From assembly GCA_963611165.1 (NCBI GenBank), contig CAVDQG010000006.1, positions 13,725 through 77,724 on the forward strand: DNA of 64,000 nucleotides. Direction: 5' to 3'. The notes under the pieces are model-generated. The model was not told the DNA's origin and ran no database searches. It was given only the letters and a program-made list of their open reading frames with translations. Source of the stretch: SIG603 sp963611165. GTDB taxonomy: Bacteria > Bacillota > Clostridia > Oscillospirales > Acutalibacteraceae. The position numbers were made by a program, and so were the translations under genes. Below, one piece after another: positions 16,950-24,200 of the stretch; positions within the stretch are counted from its first letter, which is position 1, and every line of letters begins with the position of its first letter.

Positions 16950-16984
16950 GTGTCCTTCTTTTGTCCGATTATAGATGGTATAAT
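16950..16984 (+). promoter_or_regulatory. Promoter P2 with twin TGTCC boxes
   Basis: GTGTCC (16950-16955), TTGTCC (16961-16966) and TATAAT (16979-16984) have exactly the spacing of P1: an 11-base repeat interval and 12 bases to the -10. The bases between the elements differ from P1, so the match is not simply a recent duplication. It lies just after frame F and before frame G. Confidence 0.6.
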
Positions 16985-17036
16985 AAAGACACAGTAAAGA
17001 ACAAAACAACAAACAAAAACAGCAAAGGAGTAAAAT

Positions 17037-17147
17037 ATGAACCCGACACTAGCCCACATCATTTATACGGCGGTAACAAGCGTTATCACGGTAGTTATCG
17101 TAACCAAGGTTCTCACCTTTATCGAGAGCAGACATCCGACAAAGTAA
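17037..17147 (+). CDS. Small membrane peptide G (36 aa)
   Basis: The 36-residue product (MNPTLAHIIYTAVTSVITVV, then IVTKVLTFIESRHPTK) has one membrane helix over about residues 8-27 and a short charged tail. It looks like a paralogue of frame F. AAAGGAG at 17025-17031 precedes the ATG. It is the first frame after promoter P2, in an A-rich leader with AACAAACAAAAA, also found after P1. Confidence 0.55.
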   Translation: MNPTLAHIIYTAVTSVITVVIVTKVLTFIESRHPTK

Positions 17148-17235
17148 GAAACAAAAGAAATTTAAAAACAATTAAAATCAATTAAATCTAATCACCAATC
17201 AAAAAAGAAAGCCAAAAGAGAAAGGGAAAAATATT

Positions 17236-17928
17236 ATGAAATATCAGATTCAGGGAAACAATTTACCGGTAGTTATTTGCGAGCTCGAGCAGAATGAGAG
17301 CATGGTCACTCAGGACGGCGGAATGTCCTGGATGTCCCCAAACATGGAGATGACAACAACAACAAACGGCGGTTTTAAGAAGGCATTCGGAAGAATGTTC
17401 TCGGGCGCCAAAATGTTCCAGAATATATATACGGCAAGAGAAACAGGCGGAATGATTGCTTTTGCGTCTGATTTCCCCGGCTCAATCAGAGCATTTGACA
17501 TTAGTGCCGACAACGAAATGGTTTTGCAGAAGAGAGCCTTCCTTGCAAGCGAATCGGGCGTCAAGCTTGATGTGTTCTTCCAGAAGAAGATTTCCGGCGG
17601 AATCTTCAGCGGCGAGGGCTTCATCCTTCAGAAGGTTTCTGGCAACGGAACGGTATTCGCAGAGTTTGACGGTCACGTCGTCGAGTACGGTCTTGGCGAA
17701 GGTCAGCAGATTATCGTGGACACGGGACATCTTGCCGCAATGACCGCAAGCTGCAAGCTTGAAATAAGAGGAGTTCCGGGATTTAAGAACAAGATTTTCG
17801 GCGGCGAGGGACTTTTCAATACGGTCATCACAGGCCCGGGCAGAGTATGGCTCCAGACCATGCCGCTTAAGAATATGGCAGCGGCTTTGATGCCGTATAT
17901 GCCGCAGACAAATGTAGAAATCAAGTAA
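17236..17928 (+). CDS. AIM24/TIGR00266 family protein
   Basis: The 230-residue product is a beta-rich AIM24-type protein: MKYQIQGNNLPVVICELEQN, then MVTQDGGMSWMSPNMEM, ISGGIFSGEGFILQKVSGNG and TGPGRVWLQTMPL. The family is widespread in bacteria and yeast mitochondria, with no settled biochemical role. No terminator was seen between frame G and this gene, so it is probably on the same transcript. A strong terminator follows. Confidence 0.88.
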   Translation: MKYQIQGNNLPVVICELEQNESMVTQDGGMSWMSPNMEMTTTTNGGFKKAFGRMFSGAKMFQNIYTARETGGMIAFASDFPGSIRAFDISADNEMVLQKRAFLASESGVKLDVFFQKKISGGIFSGEGFILQKVSGNGTVFAEFDGHVVEYGLGEGQQIIVDTGHLAAMTASCKLEIRGVPGFKNKIFGGEGLFNTVITGPGRVWLQTMPLKNMAAALMPYMPQTNVEIK

Positions 17929-17950
17929 TCCCCTGAATATATTTTCAAAG

Positions 17951-17985
17951 CAAAGAACCGAGTCGGCGACCGACTCGGTTCTTTG
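17951..17985 (+). terminator. Terminator after the AIM24 gene
   Basis: CAAAGAACCGAGTCGG (17951-17966) and its complement (17970-17985) form a perfect 16-bp stem with a 3-base loop. The T content is inside the stem, so it may serve both strands, ending the minus-strand regulator gene too. Bases 17986-18128 hold no gene and are a pyrimidine-rich stretch. Confidence 0.75.
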
Positions 17986-18128
17986 TGCAAAGGTGTGTGT
18001 TAAGTATTGTATGAAATGTAGTAGTGTTAGCAAATATATTCTTATCTTTCTTCTTCGGGCTTCTATAATTTTTCGATGATTCTTTACTTCTTTTATCTTT
18101 CTGATTCTTTTCTTTCTTTTAGGGCATC

Positions 18129-19301
18129 TTAGCTCTCCAGCAAATCGGAGATGTAGAACGCAAGCTGAAGACTCATTCTGTCCTCTGCGTTAAAATCGGA
18201 ATTAAGGATTTCTTTGATTCTCTTAATCTGATAGTTGACTGTATTTCTGTGGACGTTGCACTTTGCGGCAACAACCTGTATGCTTGAGTTATTGTCGAGG
18301 TAATCTCTGAGAACCTGACAGTAGCTCGTGTAGTTCTTCTGGTCAAATTCCTCAAGCTTGCCGATAACCTCATTTTTGAAGCTGCGGAGCGTTTCTGACG
18401 GAGTCACCGCAAGCAGAAGTCTGTAAACTCCCGTGTCGGCATAGTTCATGAAGCGAACCGATTTAATCTGCGATACCTTAAGTGAGGAAACACTCTGCTG
18501 ATAAATCTCGGGAACAGCCTGATAACCGAATCCTGCCTCCGAGAATCCGACGCGAATGTCGAAGCAGGGATTTTCGAGCACGTACTCATCGGCTGCCGCC
18601 GAGAGCTTTTCGAAAATGTAGTCATGCTCGATGCTGTAGAATATCATGATGAAGGTCTCGTCCTGAGTGAACATGCTCACCTGACGGGCTTCCTTCGAGA
18701 AAGTTTTCTGCATGAGATATTTAAGTCCGAGATAATCGTGACCGACAGGAGCTTTTGTGTTCGGAATAAGCTTGATTGCGGCGGATGTGTAGCTGCCGTC
18801 ATCGTGGAAGCCTCTTCTGTCGAGAACGGGAACATAATCCTTGTGATTTTCAGGCGAGAAAATCAGATTTCTGAATGCTGTTCCAAGGCTGATTTCGGAC
18901 TCCTCGTTGGCGATTATTCTGTGGCAGAAGTCATAGATTATATCGATGAGGTGTACGCTCCACGGAAGTGAGTAAAGCGGCAGATGATGTTCGTCACAAT
19001 AATCTATAAGATCCTTCGGAACCTCGGGAATGTACGGGCCGAGGTTAACGCAAAGACCGGCGGCGTTTTTCTCAATCATTTTTTCGGCAAAGGGGAGAAG
19101 CCAGCCGAGACTTCCGTATTTCTGCTGACCGATACCTGTTACGAAAAGCAGTTCGTTTCCGTGAAGAAAATCGGGAACCTCAATGTCCTCAACGAGGTGA
19201 ACCCAGCGCACGAAGCTTGATGTGCCCGCCTGTCCTGCGAGAAGCTGCATGCTGTAGGTGACTTCTGTGTTGTAGCAAAGCTGAGATAATGTAATAGCCA
19301 A
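18129..19301 (-). CDS. PucR-family transcriptional regulator
   Basis: The 390-residue product has an N-terminal PucR-type domain (residues about 5-120, with VRWVHLVEDIEVPDFLHGNE) and a C-terminal PucR helix-turn-helix (DNNSSIQVVAAKCNVHRNTV then NYQIKRIKEIL). Such proteins activate purine-catabolic or other metabolic genes; no purine gene is nearby. I place the start at TTG 19301, with AAAGGAG seven bases upstream and a match to homologue starts; a longer open frame to 19412 runs through a hairpin in the leader. Confidence 0.88.
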   Translation of the reverse strand: MAITLSQLCYNTEVTYSMQLLAGQAGTSSFVRWVHLVEDIEVPDFLHGNELLFVTGIGQQKYGSLGWLLPFAEKMIEKNAAGLCVNLGPYIPEVPKDLIDYCDEHHLPLYSLPWSVHLIDIIYDFCHRIIANEESEISLGTAFRNLIFSPENHKDYVPVLDRRGFHDDGSYTSAAIKLIPNTKAPVGHDYLGLKYLMQKTFSKEARQVSMFTQDETFIMIFYSIEHDYIFEKLSAAADEYVLENPCFDIRVGFSEAGFGYQAVPEIYQQSVSSLKVSQIKSVRFMNYADTGVYRLLLAVTPSETLRSFKNEVIGKLEEFDQKNYTSYCQVLRDYLDNNSSIQVVAAKCNVHRNTVNYQIKRIKEILNSDFNAEDRMSLQLAFYISDLLES

Positions 19302-19323
19302 GATTTGCTCCTTTCCGATTATG

Positions 19324-19367
19324 AAAAAAACGCCTTTATGCCCGATTCGATATTCGGGATAAAAGCG
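19324..19367 (-). terminator. Terminator-like hairpin in the leader of the PucR gene
   Basis: On the minus strand an interrupted stem (arms complementary to 19331-19345 and 19354-19367, core CCCGA/TCGGG with ATAAA/TTTAT) is followed by seven T residues (complement of 19324-19330). It lies between the predicted promoter and the start codon, and no minus-strand gene ends upstream of it, so it looks like an attenuator. Confidence 0.6.
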
Positions 19368-19399
19368 CCGTTGCTCAATCAATAAGTTAATAAAACAGC

Positions 19400-19480
19400 C
19401 AATTAAAGCCAAAGCTTCAATTGATTTGTGCTGTACTGAATTTATGAACTTATTATATAGATAGTTTTGTCAAAATGCAA
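19400..19480 (-). promoter_or_regulatory. Promoter and first leader hairpin of the PucR gene
   Basis: A -35 TTGCAT (complement of 19475-19480) and -10 TATAAT (complement of 19452-19457) are 17 bases apart. The transcript would start near 19445 and first form a 10-bp hairpin (19400-19423, arms CAATTGAAGC and GCTTTAATTG) before the terminator-like hairpin. Confidence 0.55.
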
Positions 19481-19566
19481 GAGGTAAAATGAATTTTGGC
19501 ACAATATTCACAAAACACGCTATATTTTATCGATTTTTTGAATATTTTGCAAAAACAACTTTCAGA

Positions 19567-19595
19567 TTGTAAAATGCAGTCGAAGCATTTATAAT
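19567..19595 (+). promoter_or_regulatory. Promoter of the GH42 gene
   Basis: TTGTAA (19567-19572) and TATAAT (19590-19595) with a 17-base spacer, about 80 bases before the start codon. The region 19302-19673 holds only this and the divergent leader of the PucR gene. Confidence 0.6.
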
Positions 19596-19673
19596 CTATA
19601 TCGGACGCAGAAAAACTGCCGTCTGTTTTAGGTAAATAAATACAATAAATATAAGCTGTGGAGGATTACTAAA

Positions 19674-21770
19674 ATGTCAGACAAAAATCCCAAAACAATC
19701 AAATATGCACTCACTCCCAAGTTTCCGAGAATGATTCACGGAGCGGACTATAACCCGGAGCAGTGGCTCAGTTACCCCGAGATTCTCGAGAAGGATGTGG
19801 AGCTGATGAAAAAGGCTCACATGAATTCCGTTTCTGTTGGAATTTTCTCCTGGGCAAATTTAGAGCCCGAGGAGGGAGTTTATGATTTCGACTGGCTCGA
19901 AAAAATAATCGACAAACTTTACGAGAACGGAATTTACACCGTGCTTGCAACCCCGTCAGGAGCAAAGCCGCTCTGGATGAGCGAGAAATACGAGGAGGTA
20001 AGAAGAGTTTCCCGTGACGGCAGACGCGAAAAAAGCGGAGAGAGAGAAAATCACTGCTACACATCGCCCTATTACCGAATGAAGGTGAAGCAAATCGACA
20101 CAAAGCTTGCCGAAAGATTTTCTTCTCACCCGGGTGTGGTACTCTGGCATATCTCAAATGAATTTTGCGGAGATTGCTACTGCCCCAAGTGCATAGCCGC
20201 CTTCAGAGATTGGTTAAAAGAAAAATACGAGAGTCTCGATAAGCTCAACGAGGCATGGTGGACGGGTTTCTGGTCGCATCGCTATCAGTCATGGGAGCAG
20301 ATTAACCCACCGTTCGACAACGGTGAAAATTCCGTTCACGGACTCACAATCGACTGGAGAAGATTCATCACACACCAGACGGTCGATTTTATGAAAGCCG
20401 AGATAGACGCCGTAAAGGCGGTTAATCCCGATATTCCGTGCACGGCAAACCTCATGAGCTTCTATGACGGACTTAATTACAATAAATTCGACTGCCTCGA
20501 TGTTGTCTCATGGGACAGCTATCCGATGTGGCACCACGGCGATAATGTAGCCGTTGCGGCAAGAAGTGCGGCTTGCCACGATGTTATGAGAAGTGTAAAG
20601 CATGAGAATTTTCTCCTTATGGAGAACACTCCGAGTGCTGTAAACTGGGCGCCTGTCTCCAAGCTTAAAAAGCCGGGAATGCTTATGGGCAGTTCTTTGC
20701 AGGCTTTGGCACACGGCTCGCAGTCCGTTCAGTATTTCCAGTTCAGAAAATCACGCGGATCTACGGAGAAATTCCACGGTGCGGTGGTAGACCATGTCGG
20801 AACGGACAACACGAGGGTTTTCCGTGAGGTTACAGAGGTAGGAAAGATGCTCGAAGCCTTGAACGACAAGCTTTATAACACGTCCGTCAAGTCCGATGTT
20901 GCAGTTGTTTACGACTGGGAGAATCGCTGGGCGGTCGAGGATGCATGCGGCCCGAGAAAGGGTTCGGGTGCAACGGTTTGGGACGCAAAGACGGACGGTA
21001 TCCACTATGTCGAGACCGTGCTTGCTCATCATAAGGCTTTTTGGAGCAAGGGAATAAATGTCGATTTTGTCGACATGGAGGACGATATCAGTTCTTACAA
21101 ACTTCTTGTCTGTCCCATGCTCTACATGCTAAGACACGATTTTGACAAGAAAATCCGTGAGTTTGTGAAAAACGGCGGAACTGTCGTTATGACAGTTAAT
21201 TCGGCAATCGTAAATGAAACAGACCTTTGCTTCCTCGGCGGATGGCCGGGAAAGCTTATGGATGTTTTCGGCGTATGGAACGAGAGCATAGACGGACTTT
21301 GGGACGAAGACCGCAACAGCATAGAGATGACGGAAAACGCAGGTTTCGGCGGCTCGTTCGAGGTTAAAGAGCTTTGCGGAATCATCCACAAAAACTCGGA
21401 GACGACAGAGGTTCTCGGAGTTTACGGCAGCGACTTCTACAAGGGAGAACCCGTTCTCACAAGGAACAAATTCGGCGAGGGAACGGCTTATTACCTTGCG
21501 GCTCAGGTCGGAGAAGATTTCCTTTCAGAGCTTTATGAGAAGATAACGGCAGAGTGCGGGATAGAGAAAAATATCGACGCCGCTTTGCCTTACGGAGTCA
21601 CTGCGCACTCGAGAATTTCAGAAGACGGCGAAAAGTATATTTTCCTCGAAAATTACGGCGATGAGGAAAAAGAAATAATTCTCGAAAGAAATTATACCGA
21701 TGTGCTTGGCAGTTTCAAGGCAAATTCAATTAAACTTTCTCCTTATGAAGTACGAGTATTAACAGATTAA
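19674..21770 (+). CDS. Beta-galactosidase, glycoside hydrolase family 42
   Basis: The 698-residue product is a GH42 TIM-barrel enzyme cleaving terminal beta-galactosides. Seen are GADYNPEQW at the N-terminus, the acid/base glutamate in WHISNEF, the nucleophile glutamate in LLMENTPS, and the zinc cysteines (ENHCYTS and CGDCYCPKC). The trimerisation and C-terminal domains follow. No signal peptide is visible, so it acts in the cytoplasm on imported oligosaccharides. No transporter lies beside it. The PucR regulator is divergent and could control it; this is only positional. Confidence 0.93.
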   Translation: MSDKNPKTIKYALTPKFPRMIHGADYNPEQWLSYPEILEKDVELMKKAHMNSVSVGIFSWANLEPEEGVYDFDWLEKIIDKLYENGIYTVLATPSGAKPLWMSEKYEEVRRVSRDGRREKSGERENHCYTSPYYRMKVKQIDTKLAERFSSHPGVVLWHISNEFCGDCYCPKCIAAFRDWLKEKYESLDKLNEAWWTGFWSHRYQSWEQINPPFDNGENSVHGLTIDWRRFITHQTVDFMKAEIDAVKAVNPDIPCTANLMSFYDGLNYNKFDCLDVVSWDSYPMWHHGDNVAVAARSAACHDVMRSVKHENFLLMENTPSAVNWAPVSKLKKPGMLMGSSLQALAHGSQSVQYFQFRKSRGSTEKFHGAVVDHVGTDNTRVFREVTEVGKMLEALNDKLYNTSVKSDVAVVYDWENRWAVEDACGPRKGSGATVWDAKTDGIHYVETVLAHHKAFWSKGINVDFVDMEDDISSYKLLVCPMLYMLRHDFDKKIREFVKNGGTVVMTVNSAIVNETDLCFLGGWPGKLMDVFGVWNESIDGLWDEDRNSIEMTENAGFGGSFEVKELCGIIHKNSETTEVLGVYGSDFYKGEPVLTRNKFGEGTAYYLAAQVGEDFLSELYEKITAECGIEKNIDAALPYGVTAHSRISEDGEKYIFLENYGDEEKEIILERNYTDVLGSFKANSIKLSPYEVRVLTD

Positions 21771-21798
21771 ACAAAATTTATAAAAAATAGCGAATCGG

Positions 21799-21827
21799 TG
21801 GCAAAAGTGAATTTTTTGTGATAAAAT
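21799..21827 (+). promoter_or_regulatory. Possible promoter of the PRPP synthetase gene
   Basis: TGGCAA (21799-21804) and TAAAAT (21822-21827), 17 bases apart. The -35 is poor and resembles that proposed for hflX. Confidence 0.35.
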
Positions 21828-21880
21828 CTTTACTGTAATTTAATATTTGACTTTTCATAAATAGCTGAAAGGAATTTTTT

Positions 21881-23029
21881 ATGGAAACAAGCGAGAAGAA
21901 ATATTTTGATCCTGCAAGCAGTGTAGCCCCAATCGGAATTGTTGCTCTTGAGGGAGCAAGCGAATTCGCAAAAAAGGTTGAAGCACACCTTTTGAAATGG
22001 GCAAGCGAGGCCGGTCACAGATGCGAGACTTTCTTAATCAGCAATGACTGCCCCAGATTCCAGTCCGGTGACAGCAAGGGTATGATCAACGAGACAGTCA
22101 GAGGTCTTGACCTTTATTTCATCGTTGATGTAGGAAATTACAGCATCACTTACGATTATTTCGGACAGAAAAACCACATGTCCCCCGATGACCACTATCA
22201 GGATCTGAAGCGTCTCATCCAGGCAGCTTCCGGCAAGGCTCACAGAGTTAACGTTGTTATGCCGCTTCTTTACGGCGGAAGACAGCACAGACGTTCCTAC
22301 CGTGAATCTCTCGACTGTGCATTTGCACTTCAGGAGCTTCAGGCAATGGGTGTAGACAATATCGTTACATTTGACGCACACGACCCAAGAGTTGTCAATG
22401 CTGTTCCGATTATGGGCTTCGATAACCTCATGCCTACATATCAGGTTCTCAAGGAGATGTTCAAGGATCTTCCTAACCAGCAGTTCGACAAGGAGCACTT
22501 CATGGTTATTTCTCCTGATGAGGGCGCTCTTAACAGAAATATGTACTATGCTTCGACTCTCGGTTGTGATCTCGGTATGTACTACAAGCGCCGTGACTAC
22601 TCAAAGGTTGTCAACGGAAGAAACCCGATCGTCGCTCACGAGTATCTCGGTGAGAGCATGAAGGACAAGACCGTTTTCGTTTCCGATGATATCATCGCTT
22701 CAGGCGAGAGCATGCTCGACATCGCTTACAAGGCAAAAGCAGCAGGCGCTTCAAAGTTCCTTTGCTATGCAACATACACAATCTTTACCGCAGGTCTTGA
22801 GAAGTTCGATGAGGCTTACAAGAACGGCGTTATCGACGGTATTTTCGGCTCTAACCTCACATATCTCATGCCTGAGCTTCAGGACAGAGAGTGGTTCCAC
22901 GAGGTAGACTGCTCTAAGTACACAGCTTACTACATTTCCGCACTCAACCACGATGTTTCTATCGGAACACTTGTTGACAGCCATAAGAAGATTAACGCTC
23001 TTATCGAAAGCAGAAATACAAAGAAATAA
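21881..23029 (+). CDS. prs: Ribose-phosphate pyrophosphokinase, long divergent form
   Basis: It makes PRPP from ribose 5-phosphate and ATP, for nucleotide, histidine and NAD synthesis. The 382-residue protein keeps the Prs layout: YGGRQHRRSYRESLDCAF, TFDAHDPRVVNAVP, VISPDEGALNR and the PRPP-binding VFVSDDIIASGESMLDIA. It is about 65 residues longer than classical Prs, and the PRPP loop reads DDIIASGES instead of DDxxxTGGT. Longer variants of this kind occur in Clostridia. It stands alone between its own terminator and the GH42 gene. Confidence 0.85.
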   Translation: METSEKKYFDPASSVAPIGIVALEGASEFAKKVEAHLLKWASEAGHRCETFLISNDCPRFQSGDSKGMINETVRGLDLYFIVDVGNYSITYDYFGQKNHMSPDDHYQDLKRLIQAASGKAHRVNVVMPLLYGGRQHRRSYRESLDCAFALQELQAMGVDNIVTFDAHDPRVVNAVPIMGFDNLMPTYQVLKEMFKDLPNQQFDKEHFMVISPDEGALNRNMYYASTLGCDLGMYYKRRDYSKVVNGRNPIVAHEYLGESMKDKTVFVSDDIIASGESMLDIAYKAKAAGASKFLCYATYTIFTAGLEKFDEAYKNGVIDGIFGSNLTYLMPELQDREWFHEVDCSKYTAYYISALNHDVSIGTLVDSHKKINALIESRNTKK

Positions 23030-23052
23030 GCAGTAAACAAGCTTTATAAATT

Positions 23053-23082
23053 CGGCGTTCCTTTATCGGGGACGCCGTTTTT
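23053..23082 (+). terminator. Terminator after prs
   Basis: CGGCGT (23053-23058) pairs with ACGCCG (23072-23077), extended by inner TCC/GGG pairs and followed by TTTTT. Confidence 0.75.
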
Positions 23083-23092
23083 GCTTTATTTA

Positions 23093-23121
23093 TTGACAAG
23101 AAATTCAGATGCATCTATAAT
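23093..23121 (+). promoter_or_regulatory. Promoter of larC
   Basis: A perfect consensus promoter: TTGACA (23093-23098), 17 bases, TATAAT (23116-23121). Transcription should begin near 23128, about 170 bases before the larC start. Confidence 0.85.
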
Positions 23122-23141
23122 TTGAACAGAAGAAAAGAGCC

Positions 23142-23213
23142 ATGAAGGCTCATAAGAAAAAACACAACCAAAAAGGTACTATGAAGGTACACGGCTCATG
23201 CGAATTTGAGTAA
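23142..23213 (+). CDS. Possible 23-residue leader peptide upstream of larC
   Basis: A short frame begins ATG at 23142, about 14 bases after the predicted transcript start, and ends just before the antiterminator arm. Its product (MKAHKKKHNQKGTMKVHGSC followed by EFE) has three histidines, one cysteine and seven lysines. Only a weak AAAAGAG lies upstream, overlapping the first hairpin. It may be a real attenuator peptide or an accident of the leader. Confidence 0.3.
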   Translation: MKAHKKKHNQKGTMKVHGSCEFE

Positions 23214-23238
23214 ACCGAAGAAAGTCTGTGAGAAATTA

Positions 23239-23277
23239 ACACAGGCTCTGTTTGTTCGCAGGCTGTGTGCTTTTTTG
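23239..23277 (+). terminator. Leader terminator of larC
   Basis: ACACAG (23239-23244) and CTGTGT (23263-23268), with inner CTG/CAG pairs, followed by TTTTTT at 23271-23276. It lies before the larC ribosome-binding site (AAGGAGG at 23287-23293). Confidence 0.65.
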
Positions 23278-23297
23278 TTTAATTTAAGGAGGAAAAA

Positions 23298-24200
23298 ATG
23301 AACAGAAAAACAAAAACACTTTATCTCGATTGCTCCATGGGAGCGGCGGGCGATATGCTCACGGCGGCATTGCTTGAGCTTTTGACAGAAGAACAGCAAA
23401 TTGAATTTGTGGAAAAAATGAACAATCTCGGCATTCCGGGGGTTGAGGTGCAGAAATCCACCGTCTCAAAATGCGGAATAAACGGCACTCATGTCAAGGT
23501 GCTTGTGAATGGCGAGGAGGAGGGCGAGCTTATGCTTCACCACCATCACCATGACGAGTATGAACACAGTCATGAACATACGCACGAGCATGAACATGAG
23601 CATACTCACGAACACGACCATGAACACACTCACGAACACAGCCACGACCATCATCATGACCACGGTCATACGCATACTCACAGCCACCACGGCATGGCGG
23701 ATATCGAGCATATTGTCATGCATCATCTCGATATTCCCGAAAATGTAAAGCATGATATCATGGCGGTTTACGGTGAAATAGCAGAAGCGGAGAGCGTCGC
23801 TCACGGAAAGCCGATAGACGAGATTCATTTTCATGAGGTCGGAACCATGGACGCCGTTGCGGATATAACGGCAGTTTGCCTTTTGGTTGATATGATTAAG
23901 CCTGAGAAAATCATTGCTTCTCCCGTTCATGTCGGTTCGGGCACGGTTAGATGCGCTCACGGAATACTTCCCGTTCCCGCTCCCGCAACAGCATATATAC
24001 TTCGAGGCGTTCCGATTTACGGCGGAAAAATCAAATCGGAGCTTTGCACTCCGACGGGTGCGGCACTTTTAAAGCACTTTGTCTCTTCGTTCGGTGATAT
24101 GCCGATAATCAGCCTCGAGAAAATCGGCTACGGAATGGGCTACAAGGATTTTCCGCAGGCTAACTGCGTGAGAGCCTTTTTTGGTGAAACAAATGAGTGA
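23298..24200 (+). CDS. larC: Nickel-pincer cofactor protein LarC, N-terminal part (LarC1)
   Basis: LarC inserts nickel into the pyridinium bis-thiocarboxylate mononucleotide to give the nickel-pincer cofactor of lactate racemase and related LarA proteins. This 300-residue part begins with LDCSMGAAGDMLTAALLELL and contains HEVGTMDAVADI and SPVHVGSGTVRCAHG. A histidine-rich insert at about residues 80-130 (over 25 His alternating with Glu/Asp/Thr) probably binds or stores nickel. The frame stops at 24200, where the second part overlaps in another frame. Confidence 0.9.
   Translation: MNRKTKTLYLDCSMGAAGDMLTAALLELLTEEQQIEFVEKMNNLGIPGVEVQKSTVSKCGINGTHVKVLVNGEEEGELMLHHHHHDEYEHSHEHTHEHEHEHTHEHDHEHTHEHSHDHHHDHGHTHTHSHHGMADIEHIVMHHLDIPENVKHDIMAVYGEIAEAESVAHGKPIDEIHFHEVGTMDAVADITAVCLLVDMIKPEKIIASPVHVGSGTVRCAHGILPVPAPATAYILRGVPIYGGKIKSELCTPTGAALLKHFVSSFGDMPIISLEKIGYGMGYKDFPQANCVRAFFGETNE

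Larger units (their letters stand above)
23128..23290 (+). ncRNA. Attenuator-like leader RNA of larC
   Basis: The leader has a hairpin GAGCC-ATGAA-GGCTC (23137-23151) and a second weaker GTAC hairpin (23176-23190), both with ATGAAGG in the loop/right arm. It then has two mutually exclusive stems: AGTCTGTG (23223-23230) with CACAGGCT (23240-23247), or ACACAG (23239-23244) with CTGTGT (23263-23268) followed by six T residues. This is the classic antiterminator/terminator layout. I do not recognise it as a known riboswitch class. Nickel or the cofactor is a plausible signal, by inference only. Confidence 0.6.

Noticed and set aside
17320..17345. A third TGTCC pair inside the AIM24 gene
   Set aside because: The interval is ten rather than eleven bases, no -10 follows, and it lies in coding sequence.
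19590..19640. Weak hairpin after the GH42 promoter as an attenuator
   Set aside because: The stem (GACG/CGTC with a bulge) is short and followed by only four T, too weak to claim.
23535..23690. Histidine tract as a cloning tag or assembly artefact
   Set aside because: Histidines alternate with Glu, Asp and Thr within an otherwise normal LarC, as seen in natural nickel proteins.
23466..23960. A Met/Val-rich minus-strand frame opposite the LarC histidine tract
   Set aside because: The odd composition follows directly from CAT/CAC codons read in reverse.
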